A stretch of 64,000 bases of DNA, from positions 151,558 to 215,557 of the forward strand of contig CAZJBS010000005.1 in NCBI GenBank assembly GCA_964544475.1, read 5' to 3'. The notes beneath the pieces are model-generated. The model saw only the letters and a list, made by a program, of their open reading frames with translations, was not told where the DNA came from and searched no databases. The DNA is from CAZJBS01 sp964544475. Its GTDB lineage: Bacteria; CLD3; SB21. The translations under genes were made by a program, and so were the position numbers. Below are positions 8,227 through 15,264 of this stretch, piece after piece; the stretch's first letter is position 1; each line of letters opens with the position of its first letter.

Positions 8227-8697
8227 TTAGTTGACCTGCCGTTTCACTTCTTTTTCGGAGATAAACCCGTAGAACATGGCTTCAACAAGGACTTCCACGT
8301 TCAGCCGGTTACTGACGATCAAAACGAACGGCTCTTTGTTGCGGATGTAGATTGGTTTGCGTTCTTTGACAAAGAGGCCACCGTCGGCTTTGAAAAATGA
8401 TATGTCTACGCCGTCTTTATACCATTCGCTTTGCCCGGATTTGATTTTGACTTTCACGCCAGAAGTGATTTCTTCATGGGTCTCGGCGTTGAACGCTTTC
8501 AGAGCAAGGTTCCGCACCTCATAATCGAAGCCGCGATCCGTGACGGTAAGCGGCGTGTCTCCCGCCTGCGCGGAAACCGTCTGCGCCGTCGTCCAAAGCT
8601 GAGGATATTTTCCGGGTTGGGTAATTTCCGACAGCCGGGAAGCGACTTTGTCCAAGTTGGTATTGAACAGCGTAAATGCTTTGGCTAATAGTTGCAT
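8227..8697 (-). CDS. Beta-rich structural protein, possible capsid or spike component
   Basis: 156 residues. The N-terminal about 45 residues are helical (A-F-T-L-F-N-T-N-L-D-K-V-A-S-R-L). The rest is beta-rich, with strands such as V-K-V-K-I-K-S-G and F-V-L-I-V-S-N-R-L-N-V-E-V-L-V. No membrane segment or signal. The stop abuts the start of the 253-residue gene, and the preceding gene is 83 bases upstream. Together the three genes form a probable virion-shell block. No family recognised. Confidence 0.45.
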   Translation of the reverse strand: MQLLAKAFTLFNTNLDKVASRLSEITQPGKYPQLWTTAQTVSAQAGDTPLTVTDRGFDYEVRNLALKAFNAETHEEITSGVKVKIKSGQSEWYKDGVDISFFKADGGLFVKERKPIYIRNKEPFVLIVSNRLNVEVLVEAMFYGFISEKEVKRQVN

Positions 8698-8780
8698 TGT
8701 TACACTCCATCACCGGTCCCGGTGAGCCTGCCTTTTCGAGAGGACAGGCTCAAAGGATTCCGGTCTTTCATGGTTTAAGG

Positions 8781-9299
8781 TTAGTTAGACGGTTTGACCA
8801 CACGGTCGGTCGTCATGGCATAGAAGTGGCAACGCAGGTCGATGTTGTTCTGCGACATGGCTTTGAACGTCACCAAGACTTCGAAGTGATCGTTGTCGCC
8901 GAAACGCAATGGTTTCTTGCCGAAGCGGAACGGCACGTCTTCGAATTCGACTACGAGCTTTTCCGTTCCGTCCTGCAGAAGGAACGAATTCTTGATACGA
9001 ATACGCATAAGCGTTGCGAGATCGGCTTCGAAGGATTCGTAAGTTCCTTTCCTGATCTTCACGATGGCGTTGTAAAACTCCGCCAATTGCGCCTGCGTCA
9101 GGATGTTCGTGTTCAACGAGAAACGGAAGCCCGTGACCAGCGTGGTCGTGTACGGCAGTGGGTTACTGACGTAGTTGATCACCGGGTTGTCTTCCCTGGC
9201 ATTTTTGGGGAAGAACTTGAAGTTCTGCAAGTTCGGTTTCAGAGCTTGCGCGTCCACAATCACGCGCGTCACGACATTGGATAATTTTCTTGTTTTCAT
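8781..9299 (-). CDS. Beta-rich structural protein, possible capsid component
   Basis: 172 residues from an ATG with AAGGA upstream. Residues 50-75 look like a beta-hairpin with P-Y-T-T-T-L-V-T-G-F-R-F-S-L, and the C-terminal half contains strands such as K-L-V-V-E-F-E-D-V-P-F-R-F. Soluble, with no enzyme motif. It is the first of three adjacent beta-rich genes downstream of the Lys-rich glycine-zipper gene. A receptor, shell or stabilising protein of a particle is plausible; I cannot name a family. Confidence 0.45.
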   Translation of the reverse strand: MKTRKLSNVVTRVIVDAQALKPNLQNFKFFPKNAREDNPVINYVSNPLPYTTTLVTGFRFSLNTNILTQAQLAEFYNAIVKIRKGTYESFEADLATLMRIRIKNSFLLQDGTEKLVVEFEDVPFRFGKKPLRFGDNDHFEVLVTFKAMSQNNIDLRCHFYAMTTDRVVKPSN

Positions 9300-9357
9300 T
9301 GTTCCTTTTTCCTTTTGTGTTTTTTGGTTTATTGTCGTTTTGTTATTGGTTTTCTGC

Positions 9358-10194
9358 CTATCCGATTTCCGGGCCGTTCATGAGTTCGGCTTCCGACATT
9401 TCGTCGTCATCGGACATTTCTTCATTGTCACGGGCCATACCTTCTTCGCCGAAGAGTTCTTCGCCTTCGCCCATTTCTCCCATTTCGGTTACGTCGTCCA
9501 CTTCATCATCGCCCGCCACGTCGTTGATGTTGGCGTATTCAAGGGCACGCTGGTAAGCCGATTCGGGAATCAGTGTCGTTTCACCCATCGCGTCGGAGAG
9601 CCAGTCCGATACTCCGGGGGCAACGGCTTTCACCGTGTCATGGGTCGTGCGGACAAACGATCCCGCAAAGAGGCCGAGGTTGAAAAGCGGATCGGGAATG
9701 AACTTACTCCCCAGATACCCGACACCCGCCGTGATCGCGCCTTCAACTGCCGGACGGATGAACGGCTTGGCCGGCGAAGGGGAGCCGCCTTCATCACCTA
9801 AGAATCCACCTACCATGTTGCCAATAAGCTGACCGGCCATACCGGTCCCGAAGTAACCGAGAACCGCGCCGCCGCCGACCTTGACGAAGTCCATCAGAGC
9901 GGTAGAGGACGGATTCTTATGTTTCCGCTTTTTCTTCTTGGTCTTTTTCTTCCCGCTTTGATTGCGGTACACGTATTTGGTCACCGCCTGTGTCTTGGGA
10001 CTGGAAGCAGTCCGCGCTTTTTTCTTTTTCGTTTTTTTCTTCTTTTTCTTGGCCATTTTCTGACTCCTTGTTTCTTGCGGATTGGTCATGACAGCCAATG
10101 CCGCTGGGTTCTTAGTTTTTTTCTTGGGCTTTTTTTTCAAACTGTTTGTCTTCTTGGGCACTTCGCCCACCGGGTTGGCTACCGGAATGCGCAT
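9358..10194 (-). CDS. Lys-rich/glycine-zipper/acidic-tail protein with K-N-P motifs
   Basis: 278 residues from the ATG at 10194, preceded by AAAGGAG. Three parts are visible. A very Lys-rich N-terminal region of about 100 residues contains V-A-N-P, T-K-N-P, M-T-N-P and H-K-N-P. A glycine-rich hydrophobic centre follows (F-V-K-V-G-G-G-A-V-L-G-Y-F-G) with further hairpin segments. The C-terminal 60 residues are strongly acidic (E/D with M). The basic region could bind nucleic acid and the centre could lie in a membrane, which would suit a minor protein of a membrane-containing particle. No family recognised. N-P sites may be processing sites (inference). Confidence 0.6.
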   Translation of the reverse strand: MRIPVANPVGEVPKKTNSLKKKPKKKTKNPAALAVMTNPQETRSQKMAKKKKKKTKKKKARTASSPKTQAVTKYVYRNQSGKKKTKKKKRKHKNPSSTALMDFVKVGGGAVLGYFGTGMAGQLIGNMVGGFLGDEGGSPSPAKPFIRPAVEGAITAGVGYLGSKFIPDPLFNLGLFAGSFVRTTHDTVKAVAPGVSDWLSDAMGETTLIPESAYQRALEYANINDVAGDDEVDDVTEMGEMGEGEELFGEEGMARDNEEMSDDDEMSEAELMNGPEIG

Positions 10195-10317
10195 GTCATC
10201 ACTCCTTTCAAAAACAAAAAAGGCGATGAATGAGCCTGTACTCAAAACATCGCCCTTGCTTATTCCGCCTGTATCTTTGGGGAAAATCGCGGTGGCTATT
10301 TATTCAATGGTTTCGGG

Positions 10318-10506
10318 TTAACCTGTATCGTTTAAAATCCGTTCGCACATTTTGACTTTTCTTTCGTCGTTACACTTGTTCAGTTTATCACGAACACGTC
10401 GTTTCAGTTTCGTAAATGGATCGCAAGAGGTGAGACGTGAAACGCCAGACGTGAAAGGCATTCGATCTGTGGTCTCGCGTCTGGCGTTTGACATCTCACG
10501 TTTCAT
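10318..10506 (-). CDS. Small basic ORF partly encoded by a hairpin repeat
   Basis: 62 codons. The ATG overlaps the stop of the muramidase gene (ATGA), which favours real translation. However, roughly the first 25 codons coincide with the inverted repeat at 10430-10499. The remaining part is basic (K-L-K-R-R-V-R-D-K-L-N-K-C) and could be a small DNA- or RNA-binding peptide, or nothing. No family recognised. Confidence 0.35.
   Translation of the reverse strand: MKREMSNARRETTDRMPFTSGVSRLTSCDPFTKLKRRVRDKLNKCNDERKVKMCERILNDTG
10430..10499. repeat. Long inverted repeat with TGARANN heptamers
   Basis: Arms of 22 bp at 10430-10451 and 10478-10499 pair with about two mismatches around a 26-base loop. 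The arms contain GTGAGACG and GTGAAACG words also seen at 7430-7462. It lies at the junction after the muramidase gene and overlaps the start of a small ORF. On the operon strand no U-run follows, so it resembles a REP-like or processing hairpin rather than a terminator. Confidence 0.7.
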
Positions 10507-11129
10507 GTTTCCCTCGCAAAAGCTTTAACCGCAAAAAAGATTCCAATGCCAAGTAAGAGAACCATCGCGCCCGACGCACCGGGATTGGCAAGAATCCAGT
10601 TCTTTGTCTCTTTTAGGATATGTGCCGTCCGGTTTTTCCAACCTTCTAAGAATTCCTGATTCTTCGGGTTATCACGCACGATTATTTCGTACCTGACGAT
10701 CCGGGCCGCCGCATATTGTTCCGGCGTAACTTTCTTGGCGATTTCAAAGAGAGACGTGTCAAAGTTTGTTGCGTATTTCATGCCGGCCGCCATCCTGAGA
10801 ACGCCCCATGCCTTGCCCGCGCCGCCGTTGAACGCCATATCGAACAGAGAAAGCCTTAATTGCACCGGAAACTTATCCATGTAGTTTGCATCCCAAAACT
10901 GCTCTTTATAGAACTTCGGTAACATGACATCGAGCGTGGCGTGCCGCCAGTAACGGGGCAAAAAGCCGTCGTTCTGTTTCTTGAACTGATCCACCAGCGC
11001 CCAGCCTTCCCACTTGGGGAAATACACGCGCGAAATTCCGCCGTAGGTCTCGCCGCCGGTGTCGTTCTTCTGGTTCGCGTATCCGCCTTCGTTCTTGAAT
11101 ACCTTGGGAAATACTTGTTCAAACGTCAT
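10503..11129 (-). CDS. GH108-type N-acetylmuramidase with C-terminal membrane anchor
   Basis: 208 residues from the ATG at 11129. The N-terminus has the glycoside hydrolase 108 signature (F-K-N-E-G-G-Y-A-N, then D-T-G-G-E-T-Y-G-G-I-S), whose Glu in N-E-G-G is the catalytic residue. A following F-N-G-G-A-G-K-A-W segment fits the usual peptidoglycan-binding part. The enzyme cleaves peptidoglycan glycan strands. The last 25 residues form a membrane helix after L-A-N-P-G, and there is no signal peptide. A membrane-anchored muramidase suits a virion entry enzyme or a tail-anchored endolysin. The start overlaps the upstream coiled-coil gene by 11 bases. Confidence 0.85.
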   Translation of the reverse strand: MTFEQVFPKVFKNEGGYANQKNDTGGETYGGISRVYFPKWEGWALVDQFKKQNDGFLPRYWRHATLDVMLPKFYKEQFWDANYMDKFPVQLRLSLFDMAFNGGAGKAWGVLRMAAGMKYATNFDTSLFEIAKKVTPEQYAAARIVRYEIIVRDNPKNQEFLEGWKNRTAHILKETKNWILANPGASGAMVLLLGIGIFFAVKAFARET

Positions 11130-11451
11130 AAGTGCCCGCCATGTGTAATTTGGTTTCAAGTTCGCCGATTCGTTCCGTCAGCCGTGCATTTTCGTCCTGA
11201 AGCTGTTTCACGGTTCGTTCCAGTTCCTTTTTTTCCTTTTGAACCTGCTCGAATTTTTCTTCCAGCTCTTCAAGCTTTTGCATCAGGGCGCGACTTTCTT
11301 TTTTCCAATATTCGAGAATCAGGATTTCCGTCTCTTTTTCAAACTTCCGGCTCTCTGCTGTTTGTTTGCGTTTGTTGAGCCTGTAAGCGACGTAAGCCGA
11401 GACAATGCTTCCTAAAACCGAAATTAGTGTTAGTATAATAGGCGTCTCCAT
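11119..11451 (-). CDS. Membrane-anchored coiled-coil protein (Rz-like topology)
   Basis: 110 residues from the ATG at 11451 with GGAAG upstream; a GTG at 11457 overlapping the previous stop is an alternative. One N-terminal membrane helix (I-I-L-T-L-I-S-V-L-G-S-I-V-S-A) is followed by about 75 residues of continuous coiled coil rich in E, K, L and Q. The plan is that of inner-membrane spanins (Rz), and its neighbour is a muramidase, but other phage membrane-linked coiled coils look the same. The stop overlaps the muramidase start. Confidence 0.55.
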   Translation of the reverse strand: METPIILTLISVLGSIVSAYVAYRLNKRKQTAESRKFEKETEILILEYWKKESRALMQKLEELEEKFEQVQKEKKELERTVKQLQDENARLTERIGELETKLHMAGTYDV

Positions 11452-11453
11452 TT

Positions 11454-12098
11454 TCACTTCCTCAGTATGAAATAGCCTACAACAACTGCTCCAACGGCAA
11501 GCGCTGGTAACGCAAACCCAACGCCCGTAAGCGCGTTCTTTGCTCCGCTTGTGATGTTGTTTACGCCTTCTTCGGTCGCGTCGGCCGCTTTTTTGATTAC
11601 ATGGGATACCGTATCGGTGGCTTTGTCATACTGGTTAGCCGTAAATTTCACGCCCCGGTTGATTAAGTTCTTCGCTTCCTGCCAGCGTGCGCTAAAGAAG
11701 TTGGAAATAGCTTTCGTAGCTTTATCGAGCGGCCCAAGGTTATCCCAAGCGGCTTCGGCTTCGCTTTGCCATTGTTTGAGCAATTGATCTGCTTTCACGG
11801 GATCAATCTTGCCAGTCTGAAGCTGTTTAATGAGGTTATCAGTCTGCGCGTTGATCCGTGTTATAGTCATGTCGTACGCGTCAGAAAGCTCCATATCGGC
11901 AAGTTGTCGTTTCTGGTCCTTGGCATGCATCGGAAACATTTTGTAGAACTGCCCGGTTGTCACCATGCCTCTCAGTTTGCCAAAAGCGGCATTGGATTGC
12001 ATTCCAAGCCCCATGACAAACTTCGCAAAGCCCGGATAACTAACCCGGCCGCTAAGGTATCGCTTGTGCTGATTCTTGATTATTTGGATCAAATCCAT
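11454..12098 (-). CDS. Helical protein with C-terminal membrane anchor
   Basis: 214 residues from an ATG preceded by GGAAG. Mostly alpha-helical, with a charged middle (residues 60-130), an amphipathic stretch around 130-185 and a single C-terminal membrane helix (A-L-P-A-L-A-V-G-A-V-V-V-G-Y-F-I-L) ending in R-K. No signal peptide and no family recognised. It is one of at least three neighbouring gene products of this plan (N-terminal soluble domain plus terminal helix), which is what proteins lining an internal virion membrane would look like. Confidence 0.6.
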   Translation of the reverse strand: MDLIQIIKNQHKRYLSGRVSYPGFAKFVMGLGMQSNAAFGKLRGMVTTGQFYKMFPMHAKDQKRQLADMELSDAYDMTITRINAQTDNLIKQLQTGKIDPVKADQLLKQWQSEAEAAWDNLGPLDKATKAISNFFSARWQEAKNLINRGVKFTANQYDKATDTVSHVIKKAADATEEGVNNITSGAKNALTGVGFALPALAVGAVVVGYFILRK

Positions 12099-12102
12099 GT
12101 TC

Positions 12103-12753
12103 TTACTTCCGTGAATTCATTATCAGGAATACCGCTAAGATTCCACCGCCCCAAAGCAGGGGTTTTGAGATTCCTCCGCCACTATCACTTCCACTTTCGG
12201 GAGATTCAGAAGATTTCTCATCTTCCTTGACAGATTCCTTAGCCGCCGCCATGCCTGCATACGCCGAAAGCTTGGCATCATCTTCGGGTTTGATCTTGCC
12301 GCTTTTCTTGAGTTGGGCAAGTTCGGCAAGCGCGGGTCCTTCACCTTTATCGGTTTTAATTCCGTATTTTTTTGCCACCACTTTGAGATCGGCAGACAAT
12401 TTGACCTCGACCTGTTTGACGGCTTTGGATTCCAAAGCTTTCTTCGCGCCTTTCTTGTCCTTTGCTTTGGCAAATTCGTTCATCGCCGTTGTTGCACCGG
12501 GCACGGTCGATAAAGCCACTTTAAGTCCCGCATGAACAATGGGGTTTTTCTTGATGAAGTTCGTGACCTTCTTAGGGTTCAAGGACTTGGTAACCGATTT
12601 TAAGAATCCTTTCTTTTTCTTCTTCTTCGCCGGAACCGGGCTGGCCTGTGACGGCGAAGGTTTCTTCCCGAAAGCATCATCCGCCGCTTTCATGGCTTTA
12701 GCTCGCGCCTTGTTCAATAACTCATCCGCATCTTGCTTTTTCTTCATTGCCAT
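12103..12753 (-). CDS. Lys-rich protein with C-terminal membrane anchor
   Basis: 216 residues, preceded by AGGAAA. The first 90 residues are highly basic, with K-K-K-K-K-K-G-F-L-K, S-L-N-P-K-K and I-K-K-N-P-I-V. The middle is helical and charged. Residues 175-195 are serine-rich, and a last helix (P-L-L-W-G-G-G-I-L-A-V-F-L-I) anchors it to a membrane. A basic domain on a membrane anchor could bridge packaged DNA and a membrane. No recognised family. It starts 13 bases after the transglutaminase-like gene's stop. Confidence 0.6.
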   Translation of the reverse strand: MAMKKKQDADELLNKARAKAMKAADDAFGKKPSPSQASPVPAKKKKKKGFLKSVTKSLNPKKVTNFIKKNPIVHAGLKVALSTVPGATTAMNEFAKAKDKKGAKKALESKAVKQVEVKLSADLKVVAKKYGIKTDKGEGPALAELAQLKKSGKIKPEDDAKLSAYAGMAAAKESVKEDEKSSESPESGSDSGGGISKPLLWGGGILAVFLIMNSRK

Positions 12754-12768
12754 TTTGTTTCCTGTTTT

Positions 12769-13257
12769 TTAAACCGGGTAGCTTTGCGTAGCTATGATAT
12801 TCGGCGATTTCCAGCCGACATATTTTTTGACGCATGCATCAAAGGCTATCCATTTATTTTGTTTCGGACTGTAATACTCGGCAAACACATGATTCCATCT
12901 GGGTTCTTTAACTTGGGAAATCACAATCCTTGAAGCTATCCCAAGACTTCCCAAGAGTGTGCAGGCGGCAATGGTAAAATCATCGCAATCGCCTGCCTTG
13001 AGTCTAATAGTATTTTCTGCATCCTGTAGCCACTCCACACCCACAGGATCGCGGTGGTATTTGATGTTTTTGATAAGCCAGTCATACACCGCTTTCGCCA
13101 TCCCGTCAAAATCCCGCCCGTCCGCGTCTTGCGTGATCTTGAGCGCAAGCATCCGTGTGACAGGATTTTTGTGGCCCGCATGAATGAGTTCACGCATCTT
13201 TCGGATCGTGACATCAAGGCCGACATTATGGAATAGCGTGAATTTGACACGGTTCAT
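12769..13257 (-). CDS. Transglutaminase-like (papain-fold) cysteine enzyme
   Basis: 162 residues from the ATG at 13257, which overlaps the preceding stop (ATGA). The transglutaminase-like triad is visible: Cys in L-K-A-G-D-C-D-D-F, His in R-W-N-H-V-F-A-E and Asp in A-F-D-A-C-V. Residues before it (I-K-Y-H-R-D-P) match the usual strand leading to the catalytic Cys. The fold covers peptidases, amidases and cross-linking enzymes. In phages such proteins occur among structural genes, but their substrates are mostly unknown. It carries its own H-K-N-P site near residue 32. It could be the protease that processes element proteins at N-P linkers (hypothesis). Confidence 0.85.
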   Translation of the reverse strand: MNRVKFTLFHNVGLDVTIRKMRELIHAGHKNPVTRMLALKITQDADGRDFDGMAKAVYDWLIKNIKYHRDPVGVEWLQDAENTIRLKAGDCDDFTIAACTLLGSLGIASRIVISQVKEPRWNHVFAEYYSPKQNKWIAFDACVKKYVGWKSPNIIATQSYPV

Positions 13258-14450
13258 CAAAACTTCTTCATTTCACCGACAATGGCCGTGAGATACGAAA
13301 TCAATTCTTTAGCCGCTCCGGGCAGATAGTTCTGCACGAGATAGTCAACGACCTGAGTCGCCGGAAACGCCTTGAGCGCGCCTTTTTCAAGTGAGCCAAC
13401 GAGTGCGAATACTTGCTGTGCCGCTTGAAGTGCAGGCACTTGATTCTTGAACGAATTGACAATCAGGTTTTTGATGTTATCTGAATTCATTACACGAATT
13501 TCCTTTTGTTGGTTTTCGATCTGTCTGTTTTCCGGGGCCGTGTCTTGAGGCTTAGAATTCACCAAATCCTTGACGGCTTTAAGCCCCTCAACAACCTCGG
13601 TGAGTGCGCTCTTGGGCTGTTCTTCCGTTTCCTCGTCTTCTTCCTCTTCCTCGTCACTGGGTAATTGTCCAAGTTCCACCTGAAGCATTTCCGCTTTGCC
13701 TTTCCATTCATCGCGCTCTTTTTCGATGTTCTTAAACATCGTGTCCATTGTGCCCATTGCGGTTTTAGCGGATTCCTGCCCCGCTTTGAATCCGTTTTGA
13801 TAGGCATCACTCAACGCCTGCCCCGAGGCACCGGTGTCTTTACCGAGCAAGGTCATGAGCATCGTCTGAAATTGGGCCTGCGTCTGCTGGGATTGCTGAA
13901 GCAAGAGTTCGTAAATCTTGGAGTCGCCGTTCTGGACAGGAGCCGGAACGGCTTGAGAATCGGCTTTCGGGTTTTTCTCAAAGTAAAAATCTTCCGGTTC
14001 ATCCTGCCGTTCGAAACGAACCCGTGTTTCCAGTTCCCGTGAAACCGGGAAATACATGCAAATGCCTTTCATATTGGGCATACGGATCATGTAATTTCCC
14101 GCGCCGTACCGGTAGGCAACGTCGTCAAATGTGCGCCCGTCGATCCGTTCTAAGTAATTCGGTGTGCCGCTTCCCGTGACTCTGAAAAGCACACCCGTAT
14201 AGGCGAACTCCGGGTCAGGTTTTTTCGGATCAAAGCCGGGATAGGGTTCATACTTGGGTTTCTTTTCGGGTATGATTTCCGTCTCGGCTTTTTCCGATTC
14301 GTCCATAACCTTCCTTACAATTTTCTTAGGCGGAGTGAAGATCGGCACATCGCCGTTAATGACCCGCTTCACGTCTTCAAGCGTCTCTTCGGCGGCGTTT
14401 AAATCTTCGCCTTCAAAGTCTTCTTCGTTTTCTATGACTGGTGTTTCCAT
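13257..14450 (-). CDS. First gene of the phage-like operon: acidic, helix-rich protein
   Basis: 397 residues from the ATG at 14450. An ORF open to 14510 was rejected as a longer start because that stretch contains operator-like repeats. The N-terminal 65 residues are acidic. Residues about 75-150 form a compact domain (G-V-L-F-R-V-T-G-S-G-T-P, then D-D-V-A-Y-R-Y-G-A-G-N-Y). Then follow a Gln-rich segment, a coiled coil with a run of Glu around 265, and a helical C-terminus. No ATPase, terminase or portal motif is present. A scaffold or minor structural role is possible; function unknown. Its stop overlaps the transglutaminase-like gene. Confidence 0.6.
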   Translation of the reverse strand: METPVIENEEDFEGEDLNAAEETLEDVKRVINGDVPIFTPPKKIVRKVMDESEKAETEIIPEKKPKYEPYPGFDPKKPDPEFAYTGVLFRVTGSGTPNYLERIDGRTFDDVAYRYGAGNYMIRMPNMKGICMYFPVSRELETRVRFERQDEPEDFYFEKNPKADSQAVPAPVQNGDSKIYELLLQQSQQTQAQFQTMLMTLLGKDTGASGQALSDAYQNGFKAGQESAKTAMGTMDTMFKNIEKERDEWKGKAEMLQVELGQLPSDEEEEEDEETEEQPKSALTEVVEGLKAVKDLVNSKPQDTAPENRQIENQQKEIRVMNSDNIKNLIVNSFKNQVPALQAAQQVFALVGSLEKGALKAFPATQVVDYLVQNYLPGAAKELISYLTAIVGEMKKF

Positions 14451-14476
14451 TGCGGTATTTTTAGTCGTTAAAAAAT

Positions 14477-14509
14477 CACGTAGGCAATATAAAGGCCCGC
14501 ACGTAGGCA
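14477..14509. promoter_or_regulatory. Two direct repeats CACGTAGGCA, 23 bp apart
   Basis: Copies at 14477-14486 and 14500-14509 lie 27-59 bp ahead of the first gene of the leftward operon, with an AT-rich TATAAAGG stretch between them. Two identical sites two helical turns apart suggest a dimer- or tetramer-bound operator controlling the phage-like operon. No factor can be named. Confidence 0.5.
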
Positions 14510-14520
14510 TTTCAAATTTT

Positions 14521-14623
14521 GAGACTATTTGAGACTACATGAGACTTTAAAAGGTCAATTTTAGTTTATTTGTGGGACTCGCACGGGACTCGGATGGCGG
14601 GCGTGTGGGACTGGCGTGGGATT
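14521..14623. repeat. Iteron-like array of GRGACT direct repeats with helical spacing
   Basis: GAGACT occurs at 14521, 14531 and 14541 (10-bp steps). GGGACT or GGGATT occurs at 14574, 14585, 14607 and 14618 (11-bp register, with a degenerate copy at 14596). The offset from 14541 to 14574 is 33 bp, keeping the register. Same-strand repeats at one helical turn typify replication iterons or cooperative operator arrays. The array fills the gap between the leftward phage-like operon and the rightward mer operon, where no gene is supported. Confidence 0.6.
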
Positions 14624-14784
14624 CGTCTTCCAAATTTTTTTTGCTAAGGAATGCAGACAGTTTTGTATTTTTATGTTAAATAGTAGAGGTTAACGAGTAT
14701 TAGAGGTGACTTGTGGGTTGGACAGATTGGAGAAAAATAGCCGATAGAAATTATTGGTCGGCATAAGAAAAAAGTAAAAATCAC

Positions 14785-14816
14785 TTGACTCTATACTATG
14801 GTACATACCTTATATT
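14785..14816 (+). promoter_or_regulatory. mer-type promoter with long spacer
   Basis: TTGACT (14785-14790) and TTATAT/TATATT (14810-14816) are separated by 19-20 bp. That unusual spacing is typical of promoters under-twisted by MerR-family activators. The spacer CTATACTATGGTACATACC has the partial dyad of a MerR operator. Transcription would begin near 14823, so the ATG at 14824 would be almost leaderless while the ATG at 14848 leaves a short leader. Confidence 0.6.
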
Positions 14817-14847
14817 ATAGATAATGATTGAGAGCAAAGAAACATTG

Positions 14848-15264
14848 ATGACCATCGGCAAATTAGCTAAAGCAGCAGAAGTGAATCTGCAAACCATTAG
14901 ATATTATGAACGTATCGGGCTGTTCCCAAAGCCTCGGACAAAGGAATCTGGCTACCGTGAATATACTGAACAAGACCTGTCGCGGCTTGTATTTGTCAAG
15001 AAAGCCAAGGAACTCGGCTTCTCGCTAAAAGAAATCGCACAGTTACTTACCCTCAAAGTTGATAAGAGAAAAACTTGTGCAGACGTTCGTGAGATGGCGG
15101 AATCTTCGATTATAATGATTCAAGAAAAGATTCAGACGCTTGAAAAGTTTACCGAAGCGTTAAAAAAGCTTTCCGCTCAATGTCATGGTACCGGGCCGAC
15201 AAGCGAATGTCCGATCCTTGAATTTTTGAACGGCGAACATTTGAAAGAAAAGGATAAGAGATGA
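14848..15264 (+). CDS. merR: MerR, Hg(II)-responsive regulator
   Basis: 138 residues from the ATG at 14848; an in-frame ATG at 14824 adds eight residues but would sit at the predicted transcript start. The N-terminus is a MerR winged helix (I-G-K-L-A-K-A-A, then T-I-R-Y-Y-E-R). Three cysteines sit as in true MerR: K-T-C-A-D-V, A-Q-C-H-G and S-E-C-P-I. In the family these bind Hg(II) across the dimer and convert the repressor to an activator by untwisting the promoter spacer. Its stop overlaps merTP (ATGA). Confidence 0.85.
   Translation: MTIGKLAKAAEVNLQTIRYYERIGLFPKPRTKESGYREYTEQDLSRLVFVKKAKELGFSLKEIAQLLTLKVDKRKTCADVREMAESSIIMIQEKIQTLEKFTEALKKLSAQCHGTGPTSECPILEFLNGEHLKEKDKR

Noticed and set aside
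2486..14450. Ordinary tailed prophage
   Set aside because: No terminase, portal, HK97 capsid, protease, tape measure or baseplate gene; one coiled-coil fibre and a muramidase alone do not make a tailed phage.
13257..14510. Longer start (14510) for the first phage-like gene
   Set aside because: The extra codons overlap two operator-like direct repeats; the ATG at 14450 gives a normal acidic N-terminus.
14521..14623. CRISPR array
   Set aside because: Repeats are 6-7 bp in 10-11 bp steps without spacers; no cas genes in the window.
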